Origin: Bacteriovorax sp. Seq25_V | GTDB lineage: Bacteria; Bdellovibrionota; Bacteriovoracia; Bacteriovoracales; Bacteriovoracaceae | DNA: 64,000 bases | NCBI RefSeq assembly: GCF_000447795.1 | Contig: NZ_AUNI01000021.1 | Location: forward strand, 124,001-188,000 | Direction: 5' to 3' | Shown: piece by piece, positions 62,651 through 64,000 of the stretch | Numbering within the stretch: position 1 is the first letter of the stretch | Layout: each line of letters begins with the position of its first letter | Position numbers and translations under genes: made by a program | The notes under the pieces: model-generated | The model's database searches: none | The model's input: only the letters and a program-made list of their open reading frames with translations | What the model was told of the DNA's origin: nothing

Positions 62651-63894
62651 AGGGCACATGTATCAAATGTCCTCAGTGAGAGGTTGTTGTATTTTCCTAG
62701 ATCTTTGTGACCAACTATTGATTCAAATTTACCATTTCGAACAAATATATTCGGTGTATTTGTAATAAGATTTGCTTTGATCTTAATTGAAGTATTCTGA
62801 GAAATGTTCTTAAATGTTGGAGTTTGATTAAGTATATTCTCTTGAACATTTGTTGGAACAATTACCGTTTCCACGGCTTCTCCATTGAATGGGTTATAAT
62901 GGTTTTCGATCGCTTCAAACAGAAAAAGATCTTTGCTCGTTTCAACTTCTCCTGCTGTAGCAATTTCACCAAAGGCATTAAGTGTTATTGGAAGCATTAA
63001 TTTATTATTGATCCAAAAATTTGGTTTCTTAGAAAAGCAATCGACTCTATCAGAGATAGAAATAGCATCCTCTGTGATATCTATGTCTGGCATTAATAAC
63101 GTGACCTCTTCATAGTCTGATGGTTTCATCATCATTGAGTTAAGGATCTGTGCCTTTTTTAGCGAAATATCCTTGAGATTCTTGTTTATTTTATTAATTG
63201 ATAAAAGCTCTGTGCTCTTGATTGAGTCAGACTTATTGCAAACTCCATAGCCAGTGAGGCATGATTGGTTTACTCCAATTGAGAGACGTCCTTCCTGAGC
63301 GCTAATAAGACCAAGAAATTTGCTGTTAGAGTTTATGATTCCGCTTTTTCCACAATCCTTTAAATTCAATTCTTCAAAAGACTCAGAGGCAGCTTTAAGG
63401 CGAAAGATAGATTTGAATGTGAGTTCGCAAAGTATGTTTTCTTGGATGTATTCAGTGCCAGAGTTTGTGATAGTGGCATTATTGACAAAAGTAAGGTTTT
63501 TATGAAGCTCCATACTGTCTACAGCAGTTCCAAGCTCTGAATCAAAAGTGACTAGTTTTAGATTTTGACCATTCTCAGAAGTATAAAAGTCAGAAACATC
63601 GGTACAGAGTCCATGATTATTCTTTATATCGTAACCACTGGTTATTTTACACGAAGAGATACATTCTGATGGAACAACAGCTGAATTCTTTTGTAGGACG
63701 ACACCCTCACAAAAGTGGTTACCTGATTTAATAAGTAAAACAGACTCAAGACAGTCATTACCATCGCATTTATAGTTAATTTGTTTTGTTGCAGTTGGTG
63801 CAATATTGGAAATTGACTTATTCTGACGAGACTCTTCGTTGTTGCAAGAAGAGAAAATAAGTATTGAAAATAGAATTAGGGAGTATTTTTTCAT
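62647..63894 (-). CDS. Lipoprotein with a decayed trypsin-like fold
   Basis: A 415-residue lipoprotein: signal peptide with lipobox FSSC and Cys17 as the lipidated residue. Residues 60-82 (HFCEGVVLQKNSAVVPSEC) line up with the trypsin stretch fC-x-G-x-L-I...LTAAHC, but the catalytic His place reads Ser-Glu. Later, DCGKSGIINSNSKFLGLIS lines up with C-x-G-D-S-G-G-P...LVGI, keeping a Ser but not the GDSGG. The C-terminal 200 residues are unrecognised. I infer a catalytically inactive S1-fold surface protein; the residue alignment is by eye. The gene starts with ATG 63894 and is tail-to-tail with the metallopeptidase gene. Confidence 0.55.
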   Translation of the reverse strand: MKKYSLILFSILIFSSCNNEESRQNKSISNIAPTATKQINYKCDGNDCLESVLLIKSGNHFCEGVVLQKNSAVVPSECISSCKITSGYDIKNNHGLCTDVSDFYTSENGQNLKLVTFDSELGTAVDSMELHKNLTFVNNATITNSGTEYIQENILCELTFKSIFRLKAASESFEELNLKDCGKSGIINSNSKFLGLISAQEGRLSIGVNQSCLTGYGVCNKSDSIKSTELLSINKINKNLKDISLKKAQILNSMMMKPSDYEEVTLLMPDIDITEDAISISDRVDCFSKKPNFWINNKLMLPITLNAFGEIATAGEVETSKDLFLFEAIENHYNPFNGEAVETVIVPTNVQENILNQTPTFKNISQNTSIKIKANLITNTPNIFVRNGKFESIVGHKDLGKYNNLSLRTFDTCAL

Positions 63895-64000
63895 AAGACT
63901 AATATATCAATCTGAGTAAAAAAAAGTACTAAACAAGGTAAATATGTAAGGCTGTACAAGCTTTTGACAACATTTTTAGGCACCGGCAAGTGAGTTGGTT

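Overview
The window is AT-rich (roughly one third G+C by eye) and comes from a Gram-negative bacterium: it has a lipoprotein, an arabinose-5-phosphate isomerase of the KDO pathway, an O-antigen ligase-like protein and undecaprenyl-phosphate sugar transferases. Composition and gene style fit a low-GC Bdellovibrionota relative (Bacteriovorax/Halobacteriovorax type), but no rRNA, tRNA or housekeeping marker is present, so this is a guess. Almost all of it is one surface-glycan locus. I see no insertion sequence, tRNA or CRISPR array.

Layout. 1-300: a structured repeat (copy 1). 308-9.5 kb: an LtaS-like phosphotransferase, several polytopic GT-C/DUF2079-type membrane proteins, a polyprenyl-phosphate glycosyltransferase and a WxcM/FdtD-like acetyltransferase-ketoisomerase. 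9.5-18 kb: GtrB-like transferase, FdtB-like aminotransferase, GT4 enzymes, AsnB-like amidotransferase and a Wzx-like flippase. 18-23 kb: a complete set for UDP-2,3-diacetamido-2,3-dideoxy-uronic acid (WbpA/B/D/E/I type). 23-31 kb: two initiating phosphoglycosyltransferases, a Wzy-like polymerase and a bacillosamine-type set (PglF/E/D/C plus a GT4). 31-37.7 kb: GT2 enzymes, a sugar O-methyltransferase-like protein, two GT-B-like surface carbohydrate proteins and a GNAT protein. 38.7-54.8 kb: a long minus-strand operon built round pseudaminic-acid-type nonulosonate synthesis (dehydratase, SDR-PseC fusion, PseG, PseI, cytidylyltransferase). It also holds an ABC exporter, a class III aminotransferase, a FemAB-like acyltransferase, an ATP-grasp enzyme, an amidohydrolase, an RraA/aldolase-like protein and two methyltransferases. 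54.9-61.3 kb: radical SAM/SPASM pair, KdsD, O-antigen ligase, mutarotase-like protein and a GT4. 61.7-63.9 kb: two small secreted proteins, one with a zincin motif, and a lipoprotein that looks like a decayed trypsin fold.

The most unusual signal is a family of three same-orientation repeats of about 255 bp (17-270, 59912-60166, 61354-61613) on both edges of the glycan locus. Each encodes a 27-residue hydrophobic peptide of very similar sequence. The peptide sits inside RNA hairpins whose arms change together between copies. Each is followed by a terminator-like hairpin, and a minus-strand promoter-like pair (17-bp spacing in all three) points back through the peptide gene. This is the architecture of a type I toxin-antitoxin module, and I do not recognise the family. 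Copy 1 keeps the peptide but has ATA where the others have ATG.

The locus is also odd in being assembled from short modules on alternating strands with many tail-to-tail overlaps, including one pair of divergent genes that share the palindrome ATGCAT as both start codons.
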